A DNA stretch of 64,000 nt from Luscinia megarhynchos (Eukaryota > Chordata > Aves > Passeriformes > Turdidae), in assembly GCA_034336665.1 (NCBI GenBank), contig CM067592.1:29485819-29549818 (forward strand). The letters run 5' to 3'. Below are positions 34,856 to 49,546 of the stretch, piece after piece. The notes under the pieces were generated by a model. The model saw only the letters and a program-made list of their open reading frames with translations, ran no database searches and was not told where the DNA came from. Position 1 is the stretch's first letter. Each line of letters begins with the position of its first letter. A program made the translations under genes and the position numbers.

Positions 34856-37800
34856 TTGTGCATATTCACCTTTTTTTAACATTGCAGTTCTTTTTTATTT
34901 CAGATCTATTTCTTGTTTCTATAAAGTATTTAGGCATCACCCAGAAAATAGTTGATTTAGCAGTTAGTTTAATACTTGTTAAATATTTTGTCAGTCCATG
35001 GTTAGGGGATGTGAGGGCTTGGAACAATACAAAGCAGGAAGAAGAGCTAATATACCACTAGAAGAATCTAAGATTAAAAATTAGATTCTTTTGTTATAAT
35101 CAGCTTTTTCATTGACTTCAGTCTTACAGCTCTTCATCCATACTGCTGTATTTCGCAAGGATAAAATAAGTTCATTTTTGAAAAATGCTTTGTGAAGTAT
35201 TCAGTCTAGCCCAGAATGATAAGTCTTTAATGGTTATTTTAGCTTCAGAATAGCTGCGTTTGAACACAATGCACCACAGAGGTGAAATGGAGGAGACAGA
35301 GAATGAGCAGGAAATATGGTATTCTTTATAAAAGTGTATGTTCTCAGGTCACAGTATCTCTGGCTTTGTATAGAAGCATTTCTTTCTTCTTTCTTTTTTC
35401 TTGTCCCATTTTAGGGATAAAATCCATGGGACACAGTGAAGCAAGAGAAGTAATTTTTTTTAAAAAAATTTCTTTAAAGAATAACAATATATTTGTACCT
35501 GGTTCGGTAAAGAGGATGTGGGTGTGGGATCAAACAAGCCCAACCTCATTTTAAGTAAGATCTAGGGCAATCATATTCCCTTCACTCCCTGCGGTCTAAA
35601 AGCCATCCTCTTTGTCATAAGATGCCTTTTCAAGGGAGACAGATGGCATGAGCTGAACTGCGTGGAAAAAGTGTTTGTGCTTTCTCACCACACCTAGAAG
35701 CATTGCATCTAAGGTACAATGCTGCTGAATTTTTTTGAGGGGGCAGAATCTAAAGAAACCTGAAGAGGGCCATGATTATGCTTACTTGGCATGACAAGTA
35801 CCAACTGAAATTTCTACTGCAGCTCCTCTGCTGCTGCTTGCTAATGCAACATTTTTTTATACAATTTTTTCATTTCTATAAGTGATTTTATAAATCCCTT
35901 TAAACTCTTCTAGTGGCTTACAAGTTCCTCAGAAACCTACAAGAAACATACCAAAGTGAACATTCACAGGCCTTTCTGTAACTGGTGCCTTCCATCAGAC
36001 TTGATGGAAAGAACACAGGGACATGACACACACAACAAAAGCTTTACTGTCTTCAGATCTCCCTCCAGTAGTGCCTGTGTTTGCTGAGCAGACAAGAAAA
36101 CAGGGGTCCTGCCAAGGTGCTAGCATTTGTACAAAGACACGAACTGAATTCTTGCAACTTCTGTGAGAAAGCCCATATGACATTTGCTTGCATTTTGCTG
36201 CCTGCAGAGTACATAATGTGTTCGTAAGCAGGAGGATCTTTTGCCCTAAGATTAACTGATGTTCACTCAGTTAGGTGGAAGTTTCTTCCAGGAATCCAAG
36301 ACCCCGTCTTTTGAGGTAGGCAAGCAGAGATGAAGGAAGGGAAAGAGTGTGGGGTCTTCAGGCATGAATAAAGAAAGTAAAACTCACTATGTACCCATGG
36401 TGACAGAAGAAGGGTACTTTCCTGAGGAGCTTGCTTCAGCCTGTGAAGATACTAGGGGTTGGAAGCATGACCAAGCTCAGAAAAATTCTGCAAGGGCAAC
36501 GGTTTATCATGTCCTTTTTATGTTAATGTATATGATACAATAAATCTTATTTTCTTATCATCTTAAAATCTTATCATCTTCATGAAAGATTTTTTTTAAA
36601 ATTATTTATTTATCCTAATAACATGTCTTCAAGGTTTGAAAGCCATTTCCATGCTTTTGGAGAGGCTGTTTTTAAAGAAAAGTTACAAGAAAATGTACTG
36701 AAAATCTGTGCCTATTCAGGGTCCCACCTGCACTTGAAACTACTCGTTGTCCTAAAGTTTCCCAAGTAAAATTTTAGCTTCTTCTCTGAGCTGACACCTT
36801 GCCTATACCATTGACCTGTAGAAGGAGTACCAATAACAGTGTCACAGAGAAATGAGAATCTTACTCCATTGTTAAGGCTGATCTTTGTTACTCATGCTGT
36901 AAAGCCTAGTCTTTTCCAAAATGATAGTTGAGATACAAATAATATGTATTTCAAGGAGACCAGTAAAATTAATCCTGCTTACAGAAATATGTGGGGGCTC
37001 CATGGAAAAGCAAATGTCAAAATATTACGGGGTGAGTGTCTTTCTTCCTCATTACACTTATGGGCTATAGTTCCCTTTTGTCAAAAGAACAAAAATTACC
37101 TTAAAGCTAAGGAACTTTGTTAACCTACTTAATTAGATCAACAGCATCTGTTTTCTGCATCTCCAAAGAGAGCTAGAAAGGAGCCAAGAAAAAAGAGCTC
37201 TAGTTGTGATCATCACAGTGACAGCAAGTTTGTAAGGTCTGGTGCAAGGTTATGTAGTGCCTCATGAAAATTCTTACATTCTTTTCACATGATTGATTTT
37301 CTGTAAAAAATGAGAAAGCATGATTTGAAGTGATTCATACATTAACTTGGACCTTAAGTTTATTTAATCCAAACAAGCTTTTTAACCTGGACCTTTATTT
37401 AGCACCAGCATGCTGAAAGTTCTCCATGCCTGACTAAGCTGTTCTGAACGTTGTAATATGGTAAGAAACTTTCATCTTGAAATTGCAGAGAAGGTTGTCT
37501 AGAATACAGTATCTTTTCATCTCAGAAAGTGACAATCTTAATAAGAGGTACATTCCATTGTCAATATTTTAACGTTTATCTTGCTTAATATAAAATCAAT
37601 ATTTTAACATTAGCTAATTACTCCCAGTGATAAGTTACAACTGCACTCCTCATTTGGCTTATAAACAAAAGAAAACGCAAAACAAAGCAGCTTTTTACTA
37701 ATATAATTTTTATCCAATTCTCCCCCTCCCTGAAGTAAAAAAATCCTTTAGATTGTTCATATGAATATCTGGAGACTTTTAGGAAAGAAATCAAGTTAAA

Positions 37801-39902
37801 TAATTATAATAGTAATTGCTTAAAGGTATGTAAAGCCTGTCATCCTATGAGTTACCACAAGTCTGTCATTTATGAATACACATCTTTTTATTGTTATGCA
37901 GTGACCATTAGGGTATCTGCAATCCTTCCTGTTTTTATAGCTGAGCTTAAAATAATTAATGTTGCTTTAAATCTATGAACAGTCACATGTATTCCTAGCT
38001 TATATCTGTGATACATGCACATATTATTTTTCAGAAGTTAAAAGAGAGAAAATATGTGTTGACAAAAAAAAAATCTTCTTAAATAAATTATGAACTAGGA
38101 ATGATGAAAAATATTTTATTTTAAATATCAAATGGAAAGATCTTACAAATGAAGACAGAAATATTTCCTCTAGTTTCTAGTGTCTTATTTCATTCTGCTA
38201 AACAACATTAATAGGATGCCCTTTACTGGTCACCATTAGAAGCAATTACAAAAAGGAAGCAAAAGAACACTGCCAAATGAAAAACTTGTCACTTTCATAT
38301 AATGAGAGAGTATTTTATTTTTAATTTGTGCTACAATCTCCAGCCAAGATGGAAATTAAATTGTGCTAGGAATATAAAAGCACGAGGAATACACAGTCAC
38401 TGTCCTAGATAGAAAACACAGCAGCCTAAACAGAGAAGTCAGACAAAGAGAAAGAGAGAGAAAACCTGCATACTCAGATCTTCTTCCTGTGTATTTTCTC
38501 CCTAACCCCTTCCCCGCCCATTTCTTTTTAAATAGAAGCTGGATTGATGTTGACAATATGCCTTTGAAATGCAGCAAGCAGCGTGATGAAACAGTGAACT
38601 ACTCAGGAGTGTGAACTGAAAGAAAGACAGGATTGCCACTTACCATAGCAATAAGCAGTCAGTGTCACAGCAAAATAATATTTCTTCACTTACATGCAGC
38701 ATTTTTTTATTTGGTTATATGAAAATAAGGATGCACATATGTTCAAAGGCTAAGAGCACAGACTTCAGATACTGTACGTGTAATTGTACTCCTTGTTTCT
38801 CTTTTTTTTTTTTTTTTGCTTTCCTATATGGGTTAGTTGAAAGCTGATATACCCAAAAAGTGTCTTGCTGATAGCATCTCCTTCATTATAGAAATTTTAA
38901 CAGTCTCCATTACATATGTTTTGAGGAAGGGCTGAGAATATTGATCTCTCCATTCCATTGGTGAGTTGTTAATCACAGGAATACTCCTGTATTCATGACT
39001 GAGTGCCTGCTAATGGAAACAAAGTATTTACTATCTGGGTCTGTAAAAGTAGTACTATTGTAGATTACTAGGAATCCATGGAAGCAGAGAAGTTCATAAA
39101 TCTTACAAAGATATTTTGCGAAATATTTATAACTGTAGTAGTTTTCAATTAGCATACTTTGAGTGGCACTCTGGTCTGGAGCTACAGGAAGGTTAAATAC
39201 TTCTCACAATTGTGTAAATCTAGTGTTGCTGTCATTGAATTCTGAACACAAAAATCAACATAAACCAGAGCAAAAGAAGGCCACATTGTTACTAATGCAC
39301 CCTATCAAATTATCCTGTTTAATTCACATGCATTGTATATATTTGTCGTGAAAAAAATTATGCAAAGGATATGTGTGCCTTTTGTAACACATTACTGGGT
39401 AACATTACAGGGCTGAGCTCTTAGAATTATTCTGGTGATTTAGATCATGATAAACACACTCCCAAAAATATCAAACTTAAATTACATAAGGCACCTGGCT
39501 GGACTGATGGAACGTGTTTTATGCCTCTACAAAAGCTAGGGAATTTTAATCAATCACTGGGAAAAGCAAATAGATCAAGTGAGTACCTTCCCATTAGCTC
39601 TGCAATGCTTGACAGAAATAGGACAGCAGAGAACAGTTTTTCCTGGTGCACACAGGGTTCTGTTTATGTCATCTGAATTTTATTCTGCACTGCTTATGCA
39701 CTGTTGCCTGGAGGAACCCTGCAGTCTTGAGGTAAATACAGTAACATAAAGGTTTATCACTGAACGTATTCCTGCCAGTCTATTATCAAGATAATGGTCT
39801 CTTTTTCCAGAATTGGAGTAGAGTTCTATCCCCATACTACTACAAAATTAACAAAATAAGTAAAGAATAAGCAATGGGACTGTTGGATCCACCCAGTGTA
39901 AA
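34855..39902. other. AT-rich non-coding stretch
   Basis: No gene, RNA gene or recognised transposon in about 5 kb. A T17 run is at 38802-38818. Short frames here carry no motif. The lack of repeats is normal for bird intronic or intergenic DNA. Confidence 0.45.
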
Positions 39903-40385
39903 GTCATAGAGTCACAGACTATCTCAGTTTGGAAGGGGGCTATAAAGATCGTTCAGTTCAACTCCTGTTCCTTGTAGGACCACCTAAAATTAAATTATAT
40001 GACCAGGAGCATAGTACAGACACTGCTTGGACTCTGACAGGCTTGGTGCTGTGACCCTGGTACTGTGACCTGGAAAGCCAGTTTCAGTGATCTGACCACC
40101 CTTCTTGTGGAGATATCTTCGTATTGTCCAAAATGAGCACCCTGAAGAATCTTCATTCCATTTCCTCAAGCATTACTGCTAGTCACCAGGGAGAGGAGAC
40201 ATTTCTTTCTGCAGGGCTGCTCCCCAGCCTCTCATTCCCTAATTTTTACATATAACCAGGATTACCCTCTCCCAGGCAGAGGATCTGGCACTGGCTCTTC
40301 TGGAAGTCATGCAGTTGGTCACTGCTCAGCTCTCAAGTCTATCCACATCTCTTCACCCTCAAGAGCAGGTTCCTCCTAATTTAGT
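39903..40385 (-). mobile_element. CR1 fragment
   Basis: Complement of a CR1 3' part: GTCATAGAGTCACAGACTAT at the tail end, then GACCACCCTTCTTGTGG, the CTCAAGCATTACTGCTAGTC block, CTCCCCAGCCTCTCATTCCC near 40211, and ending at CAGGTTCCTCCTAATTTAGT. It is more diverged than the 49.5-kb copy and probably a different subfamily. Confidence 0.8.
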
Positions 40386-43300
40386 ATATCTTTTCAAAAC
40401 TATTAAAATTCAATTATAGTAACAGCAAATTAGAAAACTATTTCTGTATTCACATTCACTTTTCCTATCTCATTAGTAGTCCTATGCCATTTATAACCTC
40501 TTGGCAAACTGAATAAATGCCTACCAAACTGTGTTGAATACATGCAATATAGTTCTTTTCTAGAAACAGCAAACAATTAAAAAATTTACAGATCAGTTTG
40601 AGGCAGCACTAAATTCCCCTTACTTTGTATGTTTACATTTTCATATAGTTGTGTATGTCCTTTGTGCTATTTTTATGAGTTTTTTCTAGGTTTCTGTTCT
40701 TAATCCCGTTTTCCATCACTTCTGGTCTTTTAATTTAGGGTATAGACCTATTAATATGGTAAAATGTAGTAGTTGGATGTCACTGGCCTGTGTAAGGATG
40801 GGTATAGAAGAAGGTTTGGTTGATCTGAGTCTTAGGTCTCTTAGACAGCTGGGGGTTTATGTGCAGAAGCTCTGAATTGTTAATTTTATTCTGGTGAGTA
40901 GCAAAGTGTCAGCAAATTCTGAGATCCACACATACATTTTCAGAAGTATAATAAAGAAATTGCTGAGAAATTACAGATTTCCTTGTCTCATATGTCTTCC
41001 CTAAATCATATAATGAACACAATTCTACTTTTTCATAATAGTTTATTCTATCCTTTCTATGATGCATTTTTAGCTCTCACCACCTTTTGTCTCTATCTTT
41101 GGCAGCCTTCAATCTCCATGAATCATTCATTCCCTTTGGCTAAATTTGTTTATGGTTTACTGTCCTAATTTGGAAATTATATCTTGTTTTATCCTTTTAG
41201 CTGGGTGTGAGCAGCTATCATATAGAAAGTTCAGAGTGATTTTTTTTTTCAATTACAAAATGTTCCCAAGGGATACAGAGTATGTCCAGTGAGAGTGATG
41301 ATCTGCTGAGCTCAACCGTGTAGTCATTCAATGTTATTCTGCTCAAAGTAAAAAAGTTGGCTTCTTAGCTGATTTTTTAATTTTTAATTATTTTGAAAGA
41401 TGCCAGTGCCAGCACAGTTTTTGCTCTGTTATTAAGGTGGTTTGTATCAAGTCCAACAGTTCTTCTCTTCAAATAATTTTAAAAATATATGACTGTAATG
41501 AGAAGAGTGTAAAGAAACCTGTGTTTCATTTCACTTTATGTGACAAAGTAAAAAATAGTTTATGTTTTTTGTGTGTGATGTGACTATGAAGAAGAAAAAG
41601 AAAGCTTTAGCAAATTCCCAGAGAATACTTGAATTTTCCTCATGGGTCCTTCAGCATGGCGTAATTCAATAATTCAATAACCACATATTCATTAAGGACA
41701 TTTTCAGTTCTAAAATTCTTGTAAATATTTTCCTTTGCCTTCTTGAACCTGTGCTTCAATATCACATCCTGTACAGCATTGAAGTAGGGCCTGTTTTGAA
41801 TATTAGGAGCCAAAATTTTACTTGAAAATTATAACTAGATAAACTGCAAACTTTCCTCCATAATTTTTCCATTTCATCAATAATAATTGTTAAAAGTGTA
41901 AGGGACATAACCCAAAGATTCAATTGCCTAAATGTTATGAAATCAAACAAAAAAAGCTCCAGAAAATAAAGCAAATTTCCCCAGCTAAAAGAAACCCAAA
42001 ATCAAACAAAAAGACCCAATGAGCCAAAACACACCCCAGAAAAGTCTTATTGCCCAAATATATTTTTGTATGTGCTTTCAGTGATGGCTAATCCATTTTT
42101 CTAGAGTAATTCACAAGTGGCATCTTACAGCTGTCTTCAATGTGGCAGTTACTCTTATCTTCCACGGTGACATAAGCCAGCCCACAGTTTTGCATAAAGT
42201 TAATATTCATTGTCAAGATAATGTGCCACACCTTTTTCTGGTTAAGTCTGTTTGTGTGTTTGCTTTGTTTGTGTGTTTGTTTTTCTGCGTTTTCTTTCAC
42301 AGGTAACATTAGAAGGGGTTTTAAGGCTTGTGGAATTTTCCTTCTCTTAATGTACATATATTTTAGCAATTTGTACTCAAGGAAACTATGAGATATACTA
42401 TGCTTGATTTATTATATTTATTCAACAAATAGAAAGCTCTCCAGACAGGGACAAATTTGAAAAATTGACAGTCTGTGCTACTTAAGTATTAGTGGCAGTC
42501 ACTTAGAGATAAATGTTTAGTAAAATATGCACTGACACAAGGAGCTAAGAGGAGCAAGGGAGCTCAAGAAACAGAACATTTTCCTTTTATCTGCGCATTA
42601 AAGTATAAGGAGGACACAAATTTTCATATACAGAGAAGCTAGACAAGAAATGTTTCACATATTTACTAAGAAAGAGACTTGCATTCTTATATTTCACATC
42701 TAGTCTATATTCCCCTTTCAGTATTATTTCTTGATTTCAGGGAAATGCAACTATGACAACTAAGAATTCCATTGCCAGAAATACTATCCATAGGTAAACA
42801 TCACCTGTTCTGATCCATGTATAGCATCAGGAAAGAAATTTTTTTCTTGATGAGTTTAGGATGTAAATGAACAGGCAAGTCAAATAATGGGGACAATAAA
42901 AGCATTGTCTGCATTTTACAGTCAGTAAACAGAGCAGAAAGATTTGCTGACATTTGTCTACTCTGCATGCAGATGCTACTTCCTTTGACATGGGGATTCA
43001 GAGTGAAAAAAATCTCACAGTAATGTAAAAAAGCTTGTTTCCCAACATACAGCCAGGACTTGAAACAGAGCAACCATTTAGTTGACTAGGCTTCTATTGA
43101 ATGTTTAATAATGAGGATTTTGTAACAGAGATGCCCTCTAAAAAAAACAGGAACAAAGACTACAGAATTTTCTTCATACACTCTTTCTAACAGCCATCAA
43201 AGAGCCGTGATTCAAACCCTGCCAGTCATGACTGCACTTGAACTAATGACTTAGCAGTGAAAAGGCTCTACAGTCTATTACTAATCTCCTGATTCATCTG

Positions 43301-44538
43301 GGCTTTCAACCCTTTTTTAAAGCTATATTTACTGGGATCAGAACAGTTGCCCTTCTTAGAATAGATTTTATGCTGCAGCTCACAGTCCAGAGTTCAAGAG
43401 TCTTCCATTTAAAAAAGAATAAGTCATAGTGTCTCTGTACAGTCACTTTCTGGCAGCAGGGCAAAAAACTTGCCCATCCCAATAACCAGATATAATTAAA
43501 AATGTCTTTCTCCCATGTTAGGTGTGTCACCTTCTTAAATGAATGCATAAAGATGAATGCCTTCTATTTTATCTTATGTCTCTCTTTTTCACATTAATTT
43601 ATCTTCAGAGAAAATAGAAAAGTGTAAGAAAATTATTTTAAAAGACAAAGCAGCAAAACTAAATCAAACCAACTATTTTTATACTGCCTTAGTAGCTACT
43701 GGGACAAATGAAAAAGCTGTATTATGAGAAAAATTAAGACATATATAAGGGACAAAAAACAATTTAAATGAATTCATTATGTTTACTTAGGTCAATAAAT
43801 TATAATTATTGGATAACACCCATTTTAGTAGGTTAGTGACCATTTCACAGAACATACACAATGCATTTTTCCATTGGCTGTGTTCTGCAGTTTAGAACTA
43901 TTATTTATTCTCTTGAAGTATTTGACATTGAGAATCAATGTTACATCCAGATTTTAATATCTTCTCATATCATGATTTTCCTGTCTGTTTTGAAGGTGAT
44001 GCTGCATTTTTTCAAGTGGATAGATACGTACCAGCACATTTCTGATTTCTGCTGCAGAAATTCAGCACTGAACCTGGAGTGGAATAGAGCACAGGTGCAG
44101 GGGTCACTTGGGTATCTTGAGACATATTTTCTGTAGTAGAGAAGCAGTGAACAGAACCAGTTTTGCTGCACTGTGCTTCACACAGCCCATGACAGATGTA
44201 GACTGTAGTGCTGATGCAGAAAGATGAATGAATTCTAGTCTCTAATAGTTATAATAGAGACTATGCTGTCATGCTGAAAAGTTCCATGCAGAGGAAAAAT
44301 AACGTTGCCTACTCCCTTGGCATGAGCCTGCCCCTGCTTCTAGACATATCAAATTCATTCTAGGCGTGGAGTATACTGTAGTCTTAGCTCAGAAAACAGC
44401 AGTTTTGTATCATACCAACATGTTTTCGTTTGATTTTTATGATCTTTTCCATGGTCATAACTGATATTTATCCTTACATAAGTTTGACAGACACCTAGAA
44501 AAAAGCTGCACAGTTGCTAAGTACTATCACAGCACTTG
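40386..44538. other. AT-rich non-coding stretch
   Basis: No gene or known repeat. An 8-bp perfect stem (TAGTCTCT...AGAGACTA) is at 44236-44263. Confidence 0.45.
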
Positions 44539-44803
44539 CTCTTCTCTTCTCTTCTCTTCTCTTCTCTTCTCTTCTCTTCTCTTCTCTTCTCTTCTCTTCT
44601 CTTCTCTTCTCTTCTCTTCTCTTCTCTTCTCTTCTCTTCTCTTCTCTTCTCTTCTCTTCTCTTCTCTTCTCTTCTCTTCTCTTCTCTTCTCTTCTCTTCT
44701 CTTCTCTTCTCTTCTCTTCTCTTCTCTTCTCTTCTCTTCTCTTCTCTTCTCTTCTCTTCTCTTCTCTTCTCTTCTCTTCTCTTCTCTTCTCTTCTCTTCT
44801 CTC
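44539..44803. repeat. Pure (TTCTC)n pentanucleotide microsatellite, ~53 units
   Basis: About 265 bp of CTTCT repeat with no interruption that I can see, flanked by unique sequence. One strand is all pyrimidine and the other all purine, with mirror symmetry, so H-DNA (triplex) is possible. The purity implies recent expansion or ongoing length turnover. The long frames on both strands (Phe-Ser-Leu or Arg-Glu-Lys repeats) are artefacts. Confidence 0.98.
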
Positions 44804-47800
44804 TAAAAATACATTGTGTTGGAGCACTGCTTCTTATTAGGTTGGAGAAAAGTTGCTAAAATCCAGAGAAAAAAGATTTGTTTGCATTTGTGTTTCCCAG
44901 TGTTTTTAGCAGCACAGGTACTTATTGTATTTTAGATTGTTGTTTGCACTATGCAAGTATTTCCTGGGCATATGTGAGGTTTCTTTTTGTGTCTGGGGAG
45001 GTACCCCAGGTACGTGTATTCTTTTGTGTAGGACTCTTCTTCAGTTTTCTGTGGGAGATTATACCTGTTCTTCATGTTCAACAATGAAAGAGGAACAGGA
45101 GAATATTCAGAACACTTCATTCACTTATATCTTCACCGCTGATGTATCATCCTGAGCTTTAATGGATCCTATGTTCCATCTTGGTAAAATGGATAAGATT
45201 TAAAGCCCTTTTAAATCCTGCTCAGAGCTTCTTTGTTCAGATGGAAAGGAATAATAGATAAATAACAGCTAGAATTAACTATGCAGTAAAGATATACTGT
45301 CTAGGAAAATCTGCAGAAAGTGAGTTATTGTTTTGATTGAACCTCTAAGTGGTTTAAAAAATGTGTTTTCTAAAAATATCTGTTGGCATAACCAAAGATT
45401 ACTGTGTCTTTTTTTTCCTGACTTATTTTCAGCCTCAGGATATTTTAGCCATTTATAAAGCAGGTTACATCTCTAAGTTTTATGTATGGACACCTATTCA
45501 GCTGGAAAAAAAATCTGTTTGCAACCACAATTATTCCAAGAGTCGCAGCATAAATTCCAGTGCATGAACATTACCATTTCAGGAATACTTCAGTGACTCT
45601 GAAGTAGTTAGAATTTTCTTAGAGAGCCATTGTTCCAAGGAAATTTTAAAATGCATTCAGTGGAACAGGAAGACGGAAGAGTAAACTGTGGTACGGTCTA
45701 ATATTTTTCAAATCTTCTGGTAATAAAGTTATGAAACTAAATTTCTGTGGAATCATGTTTTTAAGACTTTTGTATTCATAGATGAATGATGGCTTCTGTT
45801 TCTTCAAAAATGGTTGCCACCAGGAGACTGCCCTCATGTTTTAAGAGATCTGTACTTGAAAACCATTTAGATGTAAAGAAATTCCCAGAAGACTTTTAAA
45901 AGACTGAGTGCTATCCTAACAAACCATATCACAGTATTAAACTCTTCTGAGGCCTCAACATCAAGCTGAACTGCATGAACACAGCATGATATACAAAAGT
46001 CGTTTGGAAAGAAAGCCTACAATAGAATATTTCTAATTAGATGGAGACAAGAAGTCATAAATGCATGCAGCCACACGCCCATCCACTACTACCTCTTTGT
46101 TTCAAGTTGCAGTTCAAACATTCTGACCCTATTTATTCACACAATTATTTTTAGCCTAACCTTGGAATACAATAATAAAAGAGGTATGGGCAGGTATAAT
46201 TTACTGAGTCAGTCCTCAAGGTGTCTGGGAAAACAGAAGCCTCATTCCAGATAGCTTCTTTCTAAATTCCCCTGGTCCTTAAAGCAGCCTAACTTCATGC
46301 AGCTAGTTTTAGGTTACAGTTTAAGGCTGATTTTATAAAATTTATTTTATATTTTGCAGACCTACAACTTTATGATAGTCATAAGTGCCACAAATTATTT
46401 TGATGGAAAGCTTTGTTTGTACTTTGCTTGTTGGATTAAACTGTGTTCCTGCATATGGAAAGATATTCATACTTCCATTTCTCTTTAAATTCCACGGAGT
46501 TCCTTAACAGTTTGATTAGATTAGTAAAATATTCATTAGCATAATATAAATTATATGTTTTGATTATTTAAATGCATTTGTATGCTTTTCCTCACCAGCA
46601 GGATGACTTTTATGCTGCGTAGCATTTTTGGTGATTTGTCAGCTAAACTTTGGAAAATAAATCTTTGCACAAGTTCAGGACAGGCCTACAGGTCTTCTTC
46701 AAAATGTTCTACTAATGCAAGCAGCACTGAATGAAAAAGGACAAGAAATAAAGCACATAGTTCTGTCCCAAATACGCGAGGAAATTCTTTCAAATAAAAT
46801 CGTTTATTTTGCTTGAAGACTTGAAACTGTAACTAGACAAGGCTACACTGTAGAACAAAGATTCAAGTATTTAAAGGTGGCATGTCCAATTTTATGACAC
46901 GCTTCTGACGATTCACACAGTGTGAAGCAGCACAAGAAAAAGAAGCCAATCCTTTAGGGAGAGACTAATTTCTGTCTTGAATCCTGAAAAAATTGGATTT
47001 GTCGTTCTTTTCATCACTTTCTTTAGCCATACTAAAATTTTAAAAGTAACAAACAGACCCTTAGCAATAAAAAATAGGAATCTTCTCATGATATCTTTTG
47101 TTAAAGTACCTCCAAAACTACCCTTAAAGGCACTTCTGTCATTTTTGGAATATTGTGTACTTCTAGCAGAAATCCTGATGATTTCCCTGGATGAATGGGG
47201 CATCCAAAGGTTATGTGTTGTACTCTGAAGTTGGAGAAACTTATGTTTTGCTTTAATGACTATATAATTTTTTTACTTTTCTTTTTTTTTAATTCTGTCC
47301 AGCTTTTCTGAATAATCTCAAGTGCATATTATTCTTAATGACTTCAATATACAGAACTCTAAGAAAAAAACTGTATCTGCTACACTGCACCAGAGCAATG
47401 GGTTGTTAAAACATTACACATAGTGTACAGTCAGGAAGGGCACATATTGGCCAAATAGGCAGTGTATGCTAAAGGGGAATGAAGGAATGTTTGTTTTCCC
47501 AAATGAGACAATATTTAATTTTGCAAATATTTCCATTTCATCTTAGTATTCAAACTCATCCCCTAGAATTACCCTTGCCTGATTTGTGCCATCATCATGA
47601 TTAGACAGTGCAGCAGGTTGAACAACTGATTTAAGTTTAGCAGGTTTAAGCACTGAGATCTTTGTTACTACAATTTTCCTGTGCAGCAAGGTGGCCACTC
47701 ATGCGGTTGTCTTCTCAATTCTAACAAAATTTCAGCATTCATCTTCCTGAATTAGCATTGCAAGAAATTAATTATAAAACAAATATATAGTCCAGTCTTT

Positions 47801-49546
47801 GCTTGTTTTGGGCTATTTTTTTTTATTGTTGTTGTGCTATTGTTTTGTTGTTAGTTTGCTGCATAGTTTTGAGTTTGTTTGGTTTGGTCTTGTTTTTTTT
47901 CCTTGTGGAACATATTGTTAAAAGTGACAGAGACTCTAAAGATGAGTGGGGAAATGCAAAATGCATACTCTTCTCAGGACAAAAAAGAATTTAAGAATTT
48001 TACCTGAACATTGATGATATTACCAACTACCATTGCACTGATAAAAGTCTATTATCACATTTCAGAAATAATTCTGTTTAAAGGAATGAAAAATGGCCTT
48101 TTTTTTTTCTGTCTGAAGATTCACTACAACAAATCTGTATCCACCCAGAGTTGATCCTAGAGGTTCTGAAACCAGAGTTTAGTGTAACTGTGGCTTATGT
48201 TTCACAAATAGATTGTAAGAATTATGGTAAAAATTGTTTTCTCCCTACAAAATATATTGTTACTCAGTATTTTATTATTTGAAAAACTTGAAGGCTTCTA
48301 CTCTCAAAGAATTCTTTCATTGTCCCTGTCAGTACTTCTTGAGGCTAAAGCATTAGTTATTCTCACTGATCACATGCTCTTTCTTCTTCATTTCTCTCTT
48401 CTGCCTCTGATTACTCTCTTCAAGTGCAATGTCAGACCTGGAAAAAAAAATCCATCCAGTGCCTTACAAAAACTCAGCATAATGTTGTTTTAGGTATTAG
48501 AAGCTGTTCTTTCCTTCTCTCTCTCTCTCTTTTCTTTTTTTTTTTAAATCTATTTTCCCCCATATGTTCTTTATAGTTGAATAAACTTTAAAATGTTTTC
48601 TTAAACTCAGTAACATCCAGGAACTGGGAGTGGGGGAAAAGGGAAGAGGTGGACATGGCCTCTGAGATACTTCATATAAAACTAAAAGAACTCAAATTCA
48701 AGTCTTTCAAATGTTATAGTAGTATTCATTGAAGATCTGTTAATATTATCCAAACATAAATGTAAGTTATTTGCCTAGGCAGCATCTCTTCAAATAAACC
48801 TAGAATTTGTGTGTCAGATAATGGTAGCATGGTAAATTAGAAGTATTTAAATTACTTTTTTCAGCCAAGGATATTGTATTGAAAGAAAAGGAATTTTCAT
48901 CACGTTTTTAAGCAAAGAAAAAAATTTTTAGAGTTCATAGAGTATAATATGGCTGATAATTATTTAATCTCTATACCAGAAGTTTTCTAAATTTTCATCT
49001 CTATGGCTGGATTCTATTCAGAAAACTATTCAGCAAATGTTGTTGGTTTTAAATAAGTTCTAGGATGTTCATAAAACAAATGAAAGAGTGTTGTATCAAT
49101 GGCTTCCAGCTATGAAACAACCTGTTGCTTTATCTGAACAATGCTATTGGGGTTCATTGAATTAATCTACTTTACTCCAGAGGACCACTCACTTGTATGA
49201 CAATATTGAGAGATTCCAGGCTGCTGACTCATTCATACAATATTCTACTACTTTACTTGATCTTACAGCAATATTTGTGGGAAATTCAGCACTACAATAA
49301 AACAGCCTCTCCAGCAATGTTCACTGATGCTCATAGTCTTCTGACTTTTCTGTTTTCCAGAGCACTGTATATGTTCTCTCCCTGGTCACCCATATTCTCT
49401 TGGGGAAATCAAGTATCTTTACATAATGGAGCAAGAACTGTGTAATTTCTTCCACACAGGGGAGCTGGAATATGATGCAGTGGTCGGGTACAGATGAATC
49501 CCAGCCAGTGTGCTTTAAGACAGTGTCTGGGGGTGACAGAGGAAGA
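44804..49546. other. AT-rich non-coding stretch
   Basis: No gene is supported. A CT/T-rich run is at 48511-48545 and a G+T-rich, A/C-poor patch at 47795-47905. Confidence 0.45.

Noticed and set aside
36540..36590. Tandem TCTTATCATCTT words
   Set aside because: A two-unit chance duplication in AT-rich sequence.
43861..44136. 91-codon frame as an exon
   Set aside because: Hydrophobic AT-codon composition typical of chance frames, and no good flanking splice sites.
44495..44859. Long open frames of Phe-Ser-Leu or Arg-Glu-Lys repeats on both strands
   Set aside because: They are translations of the TTCTC microsatellite; any frame of it is open.
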